NCBI RefSeq assembly: GCF_900115595.1 | Contig: NZ_FOXA01000021.1 | Coordinates: 1 to 40,767 of the forward strand | DNA: 40,767 nucleotides | Reading direction: 5' to 3' | From: Tranquillimonas alkanivorans | GTDB lineage: Bacteria > Pseudomonadota > Alphaproteobacteria > Rhodobacterales > Rhodobacteraceae | Part shown: positions 1-7,582 of the stretch, in pieces | How the letters are laid out: each line of letters starts with the position of its first letter | Position numbering within the stretch: the stretch's first letter is position 1 | Translations under genes and position numbers: made by a program | The notes under the pieces: model-generated | Database searches by the model: none | Seen by the model: the letters and a program-made list of their open reading frames with translations, nothing else | What the model was told of the DNA's origin: nothing

Positions 1-252
1 ACCGGCAAGAACACTGGCCCAGCATCCCGCGGCAGGAGCCCCTTTTGCTTCAGCTCGGACCGCCACGCATAGATCTGCTGCCGCTTCAGATCATGAAGCC
101 GCGCAACCTGGCTAACCGTCGCGCCGCCAATGCCGACAGACTGCAAAATCGCCAGCTTCTCCTCGTCGCTCCACCGACGCCGCCGCTCAACGCCAAGAAT
201 TTCGCCTCGCACTAATGCCTCCAAAGCAAGAGACGTCCTTAATGACGTCACT
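1..252 (-). CDS. tnpA: IS66 accessory protein TnpA (HTH, IS3/IS911-type), 3' end cut by window
   Basis: The reverse strand encodes a small basic helix-turn-helix protein. After GEILGVERRRRW it continues with SDEEKLAILQSV and a helix-turn-helix stretch (GGATVSQVARLHDLKRQQIY, then AWRSELKQKG). This is the typical N-terminus of the Transposase_8/TnpA accessory proteins of IS66 elements, which bind the element ends alongside TnpB and TnpC. The reading frame is still open at base 1, so the gene is partial. The start is ambiguous: a GTG at 250-252 gives the longer form and a GTG at 210-212 gives a protein starting VRGEIL. No ATG is available in frame. Confidence 0.75.
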
Positions 253-312
253 ATGGACGTCTCGTAGCTCACAGAGGCGACCCAAAGCAGGTGGTTCAAA
301 CCGGGCGGTTAC
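1..312 (-). mobile_element. IS66-family insertion sequence, partial (one end)
   Basis: The left edge holds the first gene of an IS66-type element, read leftwards. Upstream of that gene the reverse strand begins GTAACCGCCCGGTTTG at position 312. IS66-family ends commonly start with GTAA, so 312 is my candidate for the terminal base; the other end and the target duplication lie outside the window. The element sits just upstream of the exporter gene at 357, so it could influence that gene's expression. The family call rests on the TnpA-like protein; the exact boundary is inference. Confidence 0.55.
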
Positions 313-356
313 TGCTGTTCTCTGGCAAGAGGCCCTGATCCCAGCCGGAGGCACCG

Positions 357-1106
357 ATGTTTTCTCTCCTCGTTCTCACGATTACGGGCCTCCTGGCGGG
401 AGCGTTGAATGCCGTCGCCGGCGGAGGAACATTCCTGAGTTTTCCCGCCCTAATCTGGCTGGGCGTCCCGCCGATCATGGCGAATGCCACCGCCACGCTG
501 ACGGCGATGCCCGGCTATATCGGCAGCGCCTGGGCGTATCGGCACGACGTAGCTGCCGAGGGCACGCTCCGCCTCGGCGCGATCATCCTGGTGTCCGTCG
601 CCGGAGGCCTGGCCGGTGCCGCGCTTCTCCTGATCACTCCGGGCGACGCGTTCGTCGGCATCGTCCCGTGGCTCCTCCTTGCTGCGACCTGCCTCTTCGC
701 CGCAGGTCCGCGGATCCTTTCGGTTGTTCGCGCCCGCGGCCGTGGCGCCGCCGGGCCGCTCCTGTCGGCGACGGCCATCCTTACGGTCTCGATCTACGGC
801 GGCTACTTCAACGGCGGGCTCGGCATCATGCTGCTGGCCGTTTTCGGCCTGATCGGCTTCACGAATCTTCACGGGATGAACGGGCTGAAGAACCTGCTGT
901 CCGCGGTCCTGTCGATCGTGTCGGTCACGACCTACGCAACCGCCGGGCTCATCGCGTGGGAGTCTGCCCTCGTCCTCGCCATCGCCACCACGATCGGCGG
1001 CTACGTGGGCGCCTCGCAGGCGCGCCGCATCCAGCGCACGGAGCTGCTGCGGATCGGCATCGTCGCCGTCGGAGCTGTCATGACCGTGGTCTTCTTCGTC
1101 GTCTGA
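357..1106 (+). CDS. TauE/SafE (TSUP) family membrane exporter
   Basis: A 249-residue polytopic inner-membrane protein of the sulfite/organosulfonate exporter (TSUP) family. The opening helix carries the hallmark GLLAGALNAVAGGGTFLSFP, followed by WLGVPPIMANATATL, the typical first repeat. The second repeat has GGYFNGGLGIMLLAVFGL, with about seven to eight hydrophobic segments overall and a family-typical length. The ATG at 357 follows a GGAGG-like site seven bases upstream. Members export sulfite, sulfoacetate or other organic anions, but the substrate cannot be read from sequence. The gene stands alone, with the IS66 end upstream and a phage scar directly downstream, so its original operon context is lost. 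Confidence 0.9.
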   Translation: MFSLLVLTITGLLAGALNAVAGGGTFLSFPALIWLGVPPIMANATATLTAMPGYIGSAWAYRHDVAAEGTLRLGAIILVSVAGGLAGAALLLITPGDAFVGIVPWLLLAATCLFAAGPRILSVVRARGRGAAGPLLSATAILTVSIYGGYFNGGLGIMLLAVFGLIGFTNLHGMNGLKNLLSAVLSIVSVTTYATAGLIAWESALVLAIATTIGGYVGASQARRIQRTELLRIGIVAVGAVMTVVFFVV

Positions 1107-1112
1107 CCTTTT

Positions 1113-1319
1113 CGGCACCAGGAAGCCGACGATCGCGGCCTGCTGGTCCTCGGTCAGGGCATTCCAGCGCAGGCTGATCACGCGCCGGATGTGGTTCAGG
1201 CCGTTGCGCGACGCTTGGGTGTAGCCGTCGCCGAACTCGGCCTTGCGCAGGCTGATCTCCGGGGTGAAGCCGGTGCCGGGCGAGGGCGCGATCGGTGGGG
1301 TGAAGGTAGCCAGCGGCAT
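1113..1319 (-). pseudogene. Phage minor tail protein (lambda gpM-like), 3'-truncated remnant
   Basis: From an ATG at 1319 the reverse strand reads MPLATFTPPIAPSPGTGFTP and then RKAEFGDGYTQ, RNGLNHIRR and WNALTEDQQAAIVGFL. The AEFGDGYxQ motif and the following W-x-x-L-T-x-x-Q helix are typical of the phage minor tail protein M family, usually about 110 residues. Only about 68 codons survive. Similarity stops at FLV, exactly where the exporter gene ends on the other strand, so a deletion or recombination joined prophage DNA to that gene. The open frame continues antisense through the exporter gene, but that part has no tail-protein character. Confidence 0.6.
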
Positions 1320-1324
1320 CGGGG

Positions 1325-1396
1325 TCAGTTCCTGCGGTTCAGCATGTTGCCAAGGCGCATCTGGCGCTGGATCTCGACACGACGGTCCAAGTCCGG
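1325..1396 (-). pseudogene. C-terminal stub of a phage tail gene (tape-measure position)
   Basis: Immediately upstream of the tail-M remnant on the same strand, a short frame reads LDRRVEIQRQMRLGNMLNRRN and stops with TGA at 1325-1327, five bases before the tail-M start. In siphophage tail operons the tape-measure gene directly precedes gpM, and a charged, amphipathic C-terminus would fit it. The frame is closed by a stop at about 1400-1402, so only some 20 codons remain. The spacing and order support this being the end of the neighbouring phage gene, but identity is inferred mainly from position. Confidence 0.35.
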
Positions 1397-1641
1397 CACT
1401 CACGAGAACAGATACGTTACGGCTCAGAGACATAGCACGTGCGCAGGTACCATTCGTCCCGCATCGGCTGTCATTCGCAGCAAAATCTCGCTCCGATCAA
1501 CTCGGCTCGGTACCCGTTTTTGGAACGAAGGCGGGACGAGATCCGACATTCGCTCCAACAATCACGAACCATGCGGCCTTCGAGTTGGGCGCGAAGAGTG
1601 ACGGCTCCCGAAAAGTGGGACATCTCGGTCCGCTCCGCCGA
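1397..1641. other. Intergenic stretch with no recognisable gene
   Basis: These 245 bases between the phage scar and the GntR gene contain only short overlapping frames in both directions, with no recognisable protein motif, no good ribosome-binding site and no clear terminator. They may be degraded prophage DNA. Confidence 0.5.
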
Positions 1642-2331
1642 TCACTGAAGTGCGGCACCTGCGCACGTCGCCGTGTTCTTAATGTGTAGGCGCATCGCCG
1701 CCTCTGCGCGTTCGCCGTCACCGGATCTCAGCGCCGACATGATATCCCGGTGCTCCTGCATCGACTGCGCCATCCGGTCCCGCGCAGTGTTGGGGATCGG
1801 CTGGCGCTGGCTTTCCGTCAGCAGGTCGTGGACCGAATAATAGAGCCGGCGGAGCATCTTGTTGGGGCTTGCGTCGGCGATCGCCCGGTGAAAGCGCAGG
1901 TCGGCCTCGACATGCGCGACCAGATCGCCCTGGCGCCAGGCCTCTTCGAACTCCGCCGCCGCCTCTTCCAGCCGCGCCATCTCGTCGGCGTCGAGCCGTC
2001 CCGCGGCAAGACGGGCAAGTTCCGCTTCGATCAGCAGGCGCGACTGGAACACGTCGGTGATGCTGTAGGCGTCGTCGTATCGCCACACGTTCTGCGGCCC
2101 CGTCTCGCCGTCGCGGTCCACGACGAAGGTTCCGCGCGCGGGCAGCGTGCGAACAAGCCCCAGCGTTTCGAGCGTCAGCAGCGCCTCGCGCAGTGACGGG
2201 CGCGACACCTTCAGGCGCTCGGACAGGACACGCTGGGACGGGATCTTCTCGCCCTTCTTCAGTTCGCCCGTCCTGATCATTTCCTGCAGACGGCGCGCGA
2301 TCGTCTGTGTCACCGGCGTTTTTTCAAGCAT
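1642..2331 (-). CDS. GntR-family (FCD/FadR subgroup) transcriptional regulator
   Basis: A 229-residue regulator. The N-terminal winged helix covers residues 8-75, with the GntR signature GEKIPSQRVLSERLKVSRPS followed by LREALLTLETLGLVRT. The C-terminal all-helical FCD ligand domain keeps its metal-binding histidines in DLRFHRAIAD, MQEHRDIMSAL and AAMRLHIKN. I chose the ATG at 2331 (MLEKTPVTQ), which has AGGAGGG about 13 bases upstream; a TTG at 2364 would add 11 residues. It is divergent from the ABC/hydantoinase operon starting at 2493 and most likely represses it through the FadR-like palindrome at 2430-2443. Ligands of FCD regulators are usually organic acids; the one here is unknown. Confidence 0.88.
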   Translation of the reverse strand: MLEKTPVTQTIARRLQEMIRTGELKKGEKIPSQRVLSERLKVSRPSLREALLTLETLGLVRTLPARGTFVVDRDGETGPQNVWRYDDAYSITDVFQSRLLIEAELARLAAGRLDADEMARLEEAAAEFEEAWRQGDLVAHVEADLRFHRAIADASPNKMLRRLYYSVHDLLTESQRQPIPNTARDRMAQSMQEHRDIMSALRSGDGERAEAAMRLHIKNTATCAGAALQ

Positions 2332-2429
2332 CTGCGGCGTGTGCCCTCCTGTTGTGCGCGCCAATATACCTTTCGCGCGGAGACCGACACCACCGGCTGT
2401 TGCAATGCGGATTAGGTCGTGCTTGCATA

Positions 2430-2443
2430 CTGGTCAGACCGGC
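2430..2443. promoter_or_regulatory. FadR-type GntR operator candidate
   Basis: The sequence CTGGTCAGACCGG contains TGGTC-A-GACC, which closely matches the TGGTCnGACCA-like core bound by FadR-subfamily GntR proteins. It lies in the divergent region 50-60 bases before the ABC transporter start and about 100 bases from the GntR start, where autoregulation and operon repression would occur. A second half-like CCGGTC follows at 2448-2453. The site is seen in the sequence; its binding is inferred. Confidence 0.45.
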
Positions 2444-2492
2444 TTGTCCGGTCAATCCAGAACCAAAACATAGCAATCAGCAGGGAAAACAC

Positions 2493-3287
2493 ATGATCGC
2501 AAAGCACCTGGCATCCGCCGCTGTCGGACTCGCCCTCCTCGGCAGCACGGCCCTCTCCGCCGCCGCGCAGGAGCAACTGACGGTAGGCGCGAACATCGGC
2601 AACGTCCCGTGGGAGTTCCAGGACGACTCCGGAGACTTCGTCGGGTTTGAGATCGACCTGGTCAACGAGGTCGCCGACCGCCTTGGCGCCGAGGTCGAGA
2701 TCGTCAACATCCCGTTCAACGGCCTGTTCTCCGCCGTGCAGTCGGGCCGCATCGACATCGCCACGTCGTCGATCACGATCACCGACGAGCGGCTCGAGTC
2801 GGTGTCCTTTGCTCAGCCCTACTACGACAGCGACCAGTCGCTGACCGTCGCCTCGGGCGGCCCGGCCTCGCTGGACGAGATGGAAGGAAAGACCGTCGGC
2901 GTCGACACCGGCTCGACCGGCGACATGTGGGCGACCGACCATGCCGAGGAATACGGCTTCGCCGACATCCGCCGCTACGAGGGCCTGTCGCCCGCCATGC
3001 TCGACCTGACGGCCGGCCGCATCGACGGCTACATCTCGGACATCCCCGCCCTGCTCTACTACGTGAAGGACAAACCCAACCTCGAGGTCGTTCAGCGCAT
3101 CGAAACGGGCGAGAAATACTCGATGATGTTCGCCAAGGACGCCGAACTGGCGAGCGAGGTGAACGACATCATCACCGAGCTGAAGGAAGAGGGCATCCTG
3201 GCCGACCTGCACGAGAAGTGGTTCGGCGCCACGCCCGAGGACACGACCTCGACGGTGACCGTCCTTCCGATGCCGACGCTCGACTGA
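2493..3287 (+). CDS. ABC transporter periplasmic amino-acid-type substrate-binding protein
   Basis: A 264-residue family 3 solute-binding protein (SBP_bac_3) that would deliver a polar amino-acid-like ligand to the permease encoded next. Residues 1-25 are a Sec signal peptide (MIAKHLASAAVGLALLG..., cleavage near SAAAQ). The mature start QLTVGANIGNVPWEF and the segment GDFVGFEIDLVNEVADRLG are classic for the family, as are GRIDIATSSITITDER and GKTVGVDTGSTGD. The ATG at 2493 is preceded by CAGGGAAAA; upstream in-frame codons do not encode a signal peptide and are discarded. It is the first gene of an operon of five. Because a hydantoinase closes the operon, the ligand may be a cyclic or N-carbamoyl amino-acid derivative, but that is inference. 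Confidence 0.9.
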   Translation: MIAKHLASAAVGLALLGSTALSAAAQEQLTVGANIGNVPWEFQDDSGDFVGFEIDLVNEVADRLGAEVEIVNIPFNGLFSAVQSGRIDIATSSITITDERLESVSFAQPYYDSDQSLTVASGGPASLDEMEGKTVGVDTGSTGDMWATDHAEEYGFADIRRYEGLSPAMLDLTAGRIDGYISDIPALLYYVKDKPNLEVVQRIETGEKYSMMFAKDAELASEVNDIITELKEEGILADLHEKWFGATPEDTTSTVTVLPMPTLD

Positions 3288-3299
3288 GCCGCGATCACC

Positions 3300-3323
3300 G
3301 GGCCGGAGCGAAAGCTCCGGCCC
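3300..3323 (+). promoter_or_regulatory. Intercistronic stem-loop after the binding-protein gene
   Basis: GGGCCGGAGC-GAAA-GCTCCGGCCC is a perfect 10-bp stem closed by a GAAA tetraloop, starting 13 bases after the binding-protein stop and ending before the permease. There is no following T-run, so it is more likely an mRNA-stabilising or partial-termination element that raises binding-protein output relative to the permease. Confidence 0.7.
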
Positions 3324-3352
3324 CGTCCGGCATCGCCGCCTGAAGGACATCC

Positions 3353-4024
3353 ATGGATATCTTCGAAACCTTCCTGAACGCAGAGGTGCTTCTGCGGACC
3401 TGGCCGCTCTTGCTCGAAGGGCTGTGGGTCACGGTCCAGCTTGGCGCGGCCAGCATTGTCGCGGGCCTGGTGCTGGGCCTGTTCCTCTCGATGGTCCGGC
3501 TTTATGCTGTCACCCCGCTGCGGCTGCTCACCCGCCTCTACATCGACATCTTCCGCTCGATCCCGCTGCTCGTCCTGCTGATCATCGTCTACTACGCCCT
3601 GCCCTTCGTCGGCCTGCGGCTGTCGCCCTTCGCCTCTGCCATGACCGCGCTGACGCTGGTCTCCGGCGCCTACACCGCCGAGATCTTCCGCGCCGGGATT
3701 GAGGCGATCCCGAAGGGGCAGTTCGAAGCCTCCGCCGCGCTCGGCCTGAGCTATCGCCAGACGATGGTCGACGTGATCCTGCCGCAGGCGATCAAGATCG
3801 TGATCCCGCCGCTCACCAACAACTCGATCAACGTGGTCAAGGACACCGCGCTGGCCTCGGTCGTGGCGATGCCCGACCTGTTGAAGCAGGCCACGCAGGC
3901 GCAGGCGCTCGCCGCAAATCCCAGCCCGCTGATCGGCGCCGCCGTCATCTACATCGCCTTCCTGTGGCCGCTCGTCGCAATGGTGTCGCGCATGGAGCGC
4001 CGCTTCGGCGCAAGGAGCCGCTGA
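3353..4024 (+). CDS. ABC transporter permease, polar amino acid (HisM/GlnP) type
   Basis: A 223-residue inner-membrane permease. It opens with LLEGLWVTVQLGAASIVAGL, the usual first transmembrane segment of His/Glu/Gln permeases, followed by LYIDIFRSIPLLVLLIIVYY. The cytoplasmic EAA loop that docks on the ATPase is at EASAALGLSYRQTMVDVILPQA. About five membrane segments are visible. This is the only permease gene, so the channel is probably a homodimer. The stop codon TGA at 4022-4024 directly abuts the ATPase ATG, indicating translational coupling. The start ATG at 3353 follows a GAAGGACATCC stretch. Confidence 0.92.
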   Translation: MDIFETFLNAEVLLRTWPLLLEGLWVTVQLGAASIVAGLVLGLFLSMVRLYAVTPLRLLTRLYIDIFRSIPLLVLLIIVYYALPFVGLRLSPFASAMTALTLVSGAYTAEIFRAGIEAIPKGQFEASAALGLSYRQTMVDVILPQAIKIVIPPLTNNSINVVKDTALASVVAMPDLLKQATQAQALAANPSPLIGAAVIYIAFLWPLVAMVSRMERRFGARSR

Positions 4025-4762
4025 ATGGCCGCATTCGTCAGCATCAGGAATCTTCGCAAGTTCTACGGCAGCTTCGAGGCGCTCAAGGGGATCGACCTGG
4101 AAATCGAGAAGGGCGAGGTCGTCTGCGTCGTCGGCCCCTCCGGTTCGGGCAAGTCCACGCTCATCCGCTGCATCAACCGGCTGGAGCCCTTCTCGGACGA
4201 CAGCGAGATCCGGGTGGACGACATCCCGGTGATGCCCGGCCGCGCGCTTGCCAAGGTGCGGGCCGAGGTCGGGATGGTGTTCCAGTCCTTCAACCTCTTC
4301 CCGCACCTCACCGTGCGCGAGAACGTCATGCTCGCCCCCCGCCGCGTGCGCGGCACCTCTCGCGCCGAAGCGGCCAGGCAGGCCGATCGCCTGCTGGCCC
4401 GCGTGGGCATCGGCGAGCAGGCGGACAAGTACCCCGAGCACCTGTCGGGCGGCCAGCAGCAGCGCGTCGCCATCGCCCGCGCGCTGGCCATGGAGCCGCA
4501 GGTGATGCTGTTCGACGAACCCACCTCGGCGCTCGACCCGGAAATGGTGGGCGAGGTTCTGGACGTGATGCGCGACCTCGCCGGGACCGGCGTCACCATG
4601 GTCGTTGTCACGCACGAGATGGGCTTCGCCAGCCAGGTCGCGGACCGCGTCATCTTCATGGACGGCGGCGAGGTGATCGAGACCGGACCGCCGGACCAGG
4701 TCCTGAGCAACCCGCGCGAACCCCGCACCCAGAACTTCCTCAGCGCCGTGCTGAACCACTGA
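4025..4762 (+). CDS. ABC transporter ATP-binding protein, GlnQ type
   Basis: A 245-residue ATPase that powers the importer. Walker [10 protein letters not shown] is at residues 37-45, the Q-loop glutamine at 87 ([15 protein letters not shown]), signature LSGGQQQR at 140-147, Walker [12 protein letters not shown] at 161-171 and the switch histidine in VVTHEMG near 197. The closing segment ([26 protein letters not shown]) is typical of amino-acid ABC ATPases. All catalytic residues are intact and the length is normal. It starts one base after the permease stop and is followed 14 bases later by the aminotransferase gene. Confidence 0.95.
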   Translation: MAAFVSIRNLRKFYGSFEALKGIDLEIEKGEVVCVVGPSGSGKSTLIRCINRLEPFSDDSEIRVDDIPVMPGRALAKVRAEVGMVFQSFNLFPHLTVRENVMLAPRRVRGTSRAEAARQADRLLARVGIGEQADKYPEHLSGGQQQRVAIARALAMEPQVMLFDEPTSALDPEMVGEVLDVMRDLAGTGVTMVVVTHEMGFASQVADRVIFMDGGEVIETGPPDQVLSNPREPRTQNFLSAVLNH

Positions 4763-4776
4763 CAAGGACGAGCGAC

Positions 4777-6030
4777 ATGACCGATATCACAACCCCGCTG
4801 GACATGGAGTTCGTGCACAGCCAGTTCCCCGGGCTGCGCGACGACTGGGTGTTCTTCGACAACGCCGGCGGCTCGCAGACCGTGAAAGGCGCGGTGGACC
4901 GGATTACCGAGTTCCTGTTCGAGCGCAACGTGCAGATCGGCGGCAGCTACGCCATCTCGCAGGCCGCGGCCGAGGCGCTCATGAAAGGGCGCGAGGCCGG
5001 CCGCACTCTGGTCAACGCCGAGCGCCCCGAAGAGATCGTGTTCGGCCCTTCGACGACCGTGCTGCTCCAGACGCTCGCCGCCGCGATGCGCAGCCAGTTC
5101 CACCCGGGCGACGAGATCATCGTCACCATGGCCGATCATGAAAGCAACATCGGCCCCTGGGACCGCCTGCGCGAATTCGGCGTGGTGGTGAAGTTCTGGC
5201 CGCTCGACCGCGAAAGCTATCGCCTGCGGCTCTCGGACCTGGAGCCGCTGATGACCGAGCGCACGAAACTTGTCTGCGTCACCCACGCCTCGAACATCCT
5301 GGGCAAGGTGAACCCGGTGGCGCAGATCGCCGAGTTCGTCCACGCCCGCGGCGCGAAAATTTGCGTGGATGCCGTCGCATATGCCCCGCACCGGCTGATC
5401 GACGTGCGGGCGTGGGACGTGGATTACTACGTCTTCAGCCTCTACAAGGCATACGGTCCCCACGCCGCGATGATGTACGGCAAATACGAGCTGCTGCGCG
5501 AACTCGACGGGCTTTACCACTACTTCTACGGCAAGGACAAAGTGCCCGGGAAGCTCGAGCCGGGGAACCCGTCCTACGAGCTTGCCTACAGCACCGACGG
5601 GATCGTCGAGTACCTCGCCGCGCTCGGCGAATGCCAGGGCGTAACCGGCGATCGGCGCGCCAAGGTCGAAGCGGCCTATGCCGCGATCACCCGCCACGAG
5701 GACCGGCTGACCGAGCGTCTCCTGTCATGGCTCAACGCTCGCAACGACGTCCGCGTGATCGGCGAGACTGTGAACGAGGACAGCACCCGCGTGCCCACCA
5801 TCGCCTTCAAGTTCGACGGCGTGGATTCCGGCGCCGTGGCTCGCGCGATGGACGCCTACGGCATCGCCATCCGCTTCGGCGACTTCCACTCGCGCCGGCT
5901 GGTCGAGGATCTGGGCGAAGACGGCGACAACGGCGTGCTGCGGGTGTCCATGGTGCACTACAACACCGTCGAGCAGGTGGACCGCCTGACCGCCGCCCTG
6001 TCCGAGATCGTTTCGAAGGTCGCGGCATGA
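4777..6030 (+). CDS. Class V aminotransferase, cysteine-desulfurase-like (VC1184 subfamily)
   Basis: A 417-residue PLP enzyme. Fold-type I landmarks are VFFDNAGGSQT (26-36), the ring-stacking His121 in ADHESN, Asp198/His205 in VDAVAYAPH and the Schiff-base Lys224 in SLYKAYGPH. The C-terminus GVLRVSMVHYNTVEQVDRL is typical of the VC1184-type family (TIGR01976). The loop that carries the catalytic cysteine in true desulfurases (R-x-G-x-x-C) reads RFGDFHSRRL (366-375), with serine and no cysteine. Sulfur mobilisation from cysteine is therefore unlikely, and an aminotransferase, lyase or epimerase reaction on an amino acid is more plausible. It overlaps the hydantoinase start by four bases (ATGA), so the two probably act in sequence. 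The start ATG at 4777 follows CAAGGACGAGCG. Confidence 0.88.
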   Translation: MTDITTPLDMEFVHSQFPGLRDDWVFFDNAGGSQTVKGAVDRITEFLFERNVQIGGSYAISQAAAEALMKGREAGRTLVNAERPEEIVFGPSTTVLLQTLAAAMRSQFHPGDEIIVTMADHESNIGPWDRLREFGVVVKFWPLDRESYRLRLSDLEPLMTERTKLVCVTHASNILGKVNPVAQIAEFVHARGAKICVDAVAYAPHRLIDVRAWDVDYYVFSLYKAYGPHAAMMYGKYELLRELDGLYHYFYGKDKVPGKLEPGNPSYELAYSTDGIVEYLAALGECQGVTGDRRAKVEAAYAAITRHEDRLTERLLSWLNARNDVRVIGETVNEDSTRVPTIAFKFDGVDSGAVARAMDAYGIAIRFGDFHSRRLVEDLGEDGDNGVLRVSMVHYNTVEQVDRLTAALSEIVSKVAA

Positions 6031-7445
6031 GCGGGCCCTGCGATCTCGCCATCCGCGGCGGCATCATCGTCACCGCCGCGGACCGTTTCCGCGCCGATAT
6101 CGGCGTGCGCGACGGCCGCATCGTCGAAATCTCGGAGCGGGTTGAGGGCGCGGTCGAGGAAATCGACGCCACCGGCTTGCTGGCCCTGCCCGGCGGCATC
6201 GACGCGCATGTCCACCTCGCCCAGCCGACGGCGGACGGCACGGTGATGGCCGACGACTTCGAAAGCGGCACCCGCTCGGCCGCCGCCGGCGGCAACACCA
6301 CCGTCCTGCCCTTCGCCATGCAGATCAAGGGCACGTCGTTGCGCGAATGCGTCACCGCCTACCACGAGAAGGCTGAGGGCAAGTGCCACACCGACGTGTC
6401 CTTCCACCTGATCGTGTCAGACCCGACGCCGCAGGTTCTGGGTCAGGAACTGCCGGCGCTGGTGCGTGACGGCTATACCTCGTTCAAGGTCTTCATGACC
6501 TACGACGACCTCGTGCTCAGCGATGCCGAACTGCTCGAGGTGTTCGACGTCGCCCGCCGCGAGAAGGCGCTGGTCATGGTCCACGCCGAGGGTCACGACG
6601 CCATCAAGTACATGACCCGCAAGCTCGAGGAAGACGGCAAGACCGCCCCCTACTACCACGCCGAGGCGCACGCCCAGATCGCCGAGCGCGAGGCGACGCA
6701 CCGTGCGATCAGCCACGCGCAACTGACGGACGTGCCGGTCGTCATCGTCCACGTCTCGGGCCGCGACCCGATGGAGCAGATCCAGTGGGCCCGCAAGCGC
6801 GGCCTCAAGGTCCACGCCGAGACCTGCCCGCAATACATCGCCCTGACCAAGGACGACCTGAAGGGGCTGAACATGGACTTCGACGGCGCGAAGTACGTCT
6901 GCTCGCCGCCGCCCCGCGACACCGACAGCCAGGCCGCGATCTGGGAGGGGCTGCGCGACGGCACGTTCGATCTTTTCTCTTCGGATCACTGCCCGTTCTA
7001 CTTCGACGGCCCCAACGAGACCGGCAAGGACAACCCGCGCGCCCGCACGTCGTTCAAGTGGGTGCCGAACGGTATTCCCGGCGTCGAAACGCGGCTGCCG
7101 ATCCTGTTTTCCGAGGGCGTCTCGAAGGGCCGCATCAGCGTCGAGCGTTTCGTCGCGCTGACCTCGACCAATCCCGCGCGGCTCTACGGCCTGTATCCCC
7201 GCAAGGGCGCCATCGCCATCGGCGCGGACGCCGACATCACGCTGTGGGACCCGAATCGGCACGACACCATCCGGCAGGAGCGGCTGAACCACGGCTCGGA
7301 CTACACGCCCTACGAGGGGATGGAGGTCACGGGCTGGCCCGTCCGCACCCTCCTGCGCGGCCGGACAATAGCGCGCGAGGGCCGGGTCGAGGGCGAGACC
7401 TCCGGCCGTTACCAAAGTCGTGCCTTTAGCGAGACCTTGAACTGA
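6027..7445 (+). CDS. hydA: Dihydropyrimidinase / D-hydantoinase family amidohydrolase
   Basis: A 472-residue cyclic amidohydrolase that opens dihydropyrimidine or 5-substituted hydantoin rings to N-carbamoyl amino acids, in the cytoplasm. The binuclear metal site is complete: His61 and His63 in GGIDAHVHL, the carboxylated Lys154 in SFKVFMTYDD, His186 in VMVHAEGHD, His242 in VVIVHVSGRD and Asp320 in LFSSDHCPF. CSPPPRD and the C-terminal GSDYTPYEGMEVTGWP are also family hallmarks. The ATG overlaps the aminotransferase stop (ATGA), so translation is coupled. No N-carbamoylase is present beside it; the product may be processed by the aminotransferase-like enzyme or elsewhere in the genome. It is the last gene of the operon. 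Confidence 0.93.
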   Translation: MSGPCDLAIRGGIIVTAADRFRADIGVRDGRIVEISERVEGAVEEIDATGLLALPGGIDAHVHLAQPTADGTVMADDFESGTRSAAAGGNTTVLPFAMQIKGTSLRECVTAYHEKAEGKCHTDVSFHLIVSDPTPQVLGQELPALVRDGYTSFKVFMTYDDLVLSDAELLEVFDVARREKALVMVHAEGHDAIKYMTRKLEEDGKTAPYYHAEAHAQIAEREATHRAISHAQLTDVPVVIVHVSGRDPMEQIQWARKRGLKVHAETCPQYIALTKDDLKGLNMDFDGAKYVCSPPPRDTDSQAAIWEGLRDGTFDLFSSDHCPFYFDGPNETGKDNPRARTSFKWVPNGIPGVETRLPILFSEGVSKGRISVERFVALTSTNPARLYGLYPRKGAIAIGADADITLWDPNRHDTIRQERLNHGSDYTPYEGMEVTGWPVRTLLRGRTIAREGRVEGETSGRYQSRAFSETLN

Positions 7446-7469
7446 CGCGTCAAAGATGCTGGATTTTCA

Positions 7470-7566
7470 GCCGCGTGAACCGCACCGGTTCTGCCGGAGG
7501 CTGTTGAATATCCGCGCGTCCAAAGTGCCGTGGTGCGCAAGCTCACGCCGCAGGGCGATGCCTTGA
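7470..7566 (+). pseudogene. Fragment of a GntR regulator gene (HTH-linker region), frameshifted
   Basis: Allowing one-base gaps, this stretch reads approximately AEGLLNIRASK-GAVVRKLTPQGDA. The complete GntR gene at 32289-32963 has AEGLVIIRPSKGAVVRKLTPQDV at the end of its winged helix, and the DNA agrees closely as well (for example GTGGTGCGCAAGCTCACGCCGCAG here against GTCGTGCGCAAGCTCACGCCGCAG there). Two single-base deletions disrupt the frame and nothing of the effector domain follows. It lies between the convergent hydantoinase and IclR genes, suggesting that a former regulator gene was eroded there. Confidence 0.5.
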
Positions 7567-7582
7567 GTCGGTCGAGTGCCAG

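Noticed and set aside
4777-6030. Annotating the PLP enzyme as SufS/CsdA cysteine desulfurase
   Set aside because: The catalytic cysteine is absent from the loop (RFGDFHSRR), and no Suf or Isc genes are nearby.
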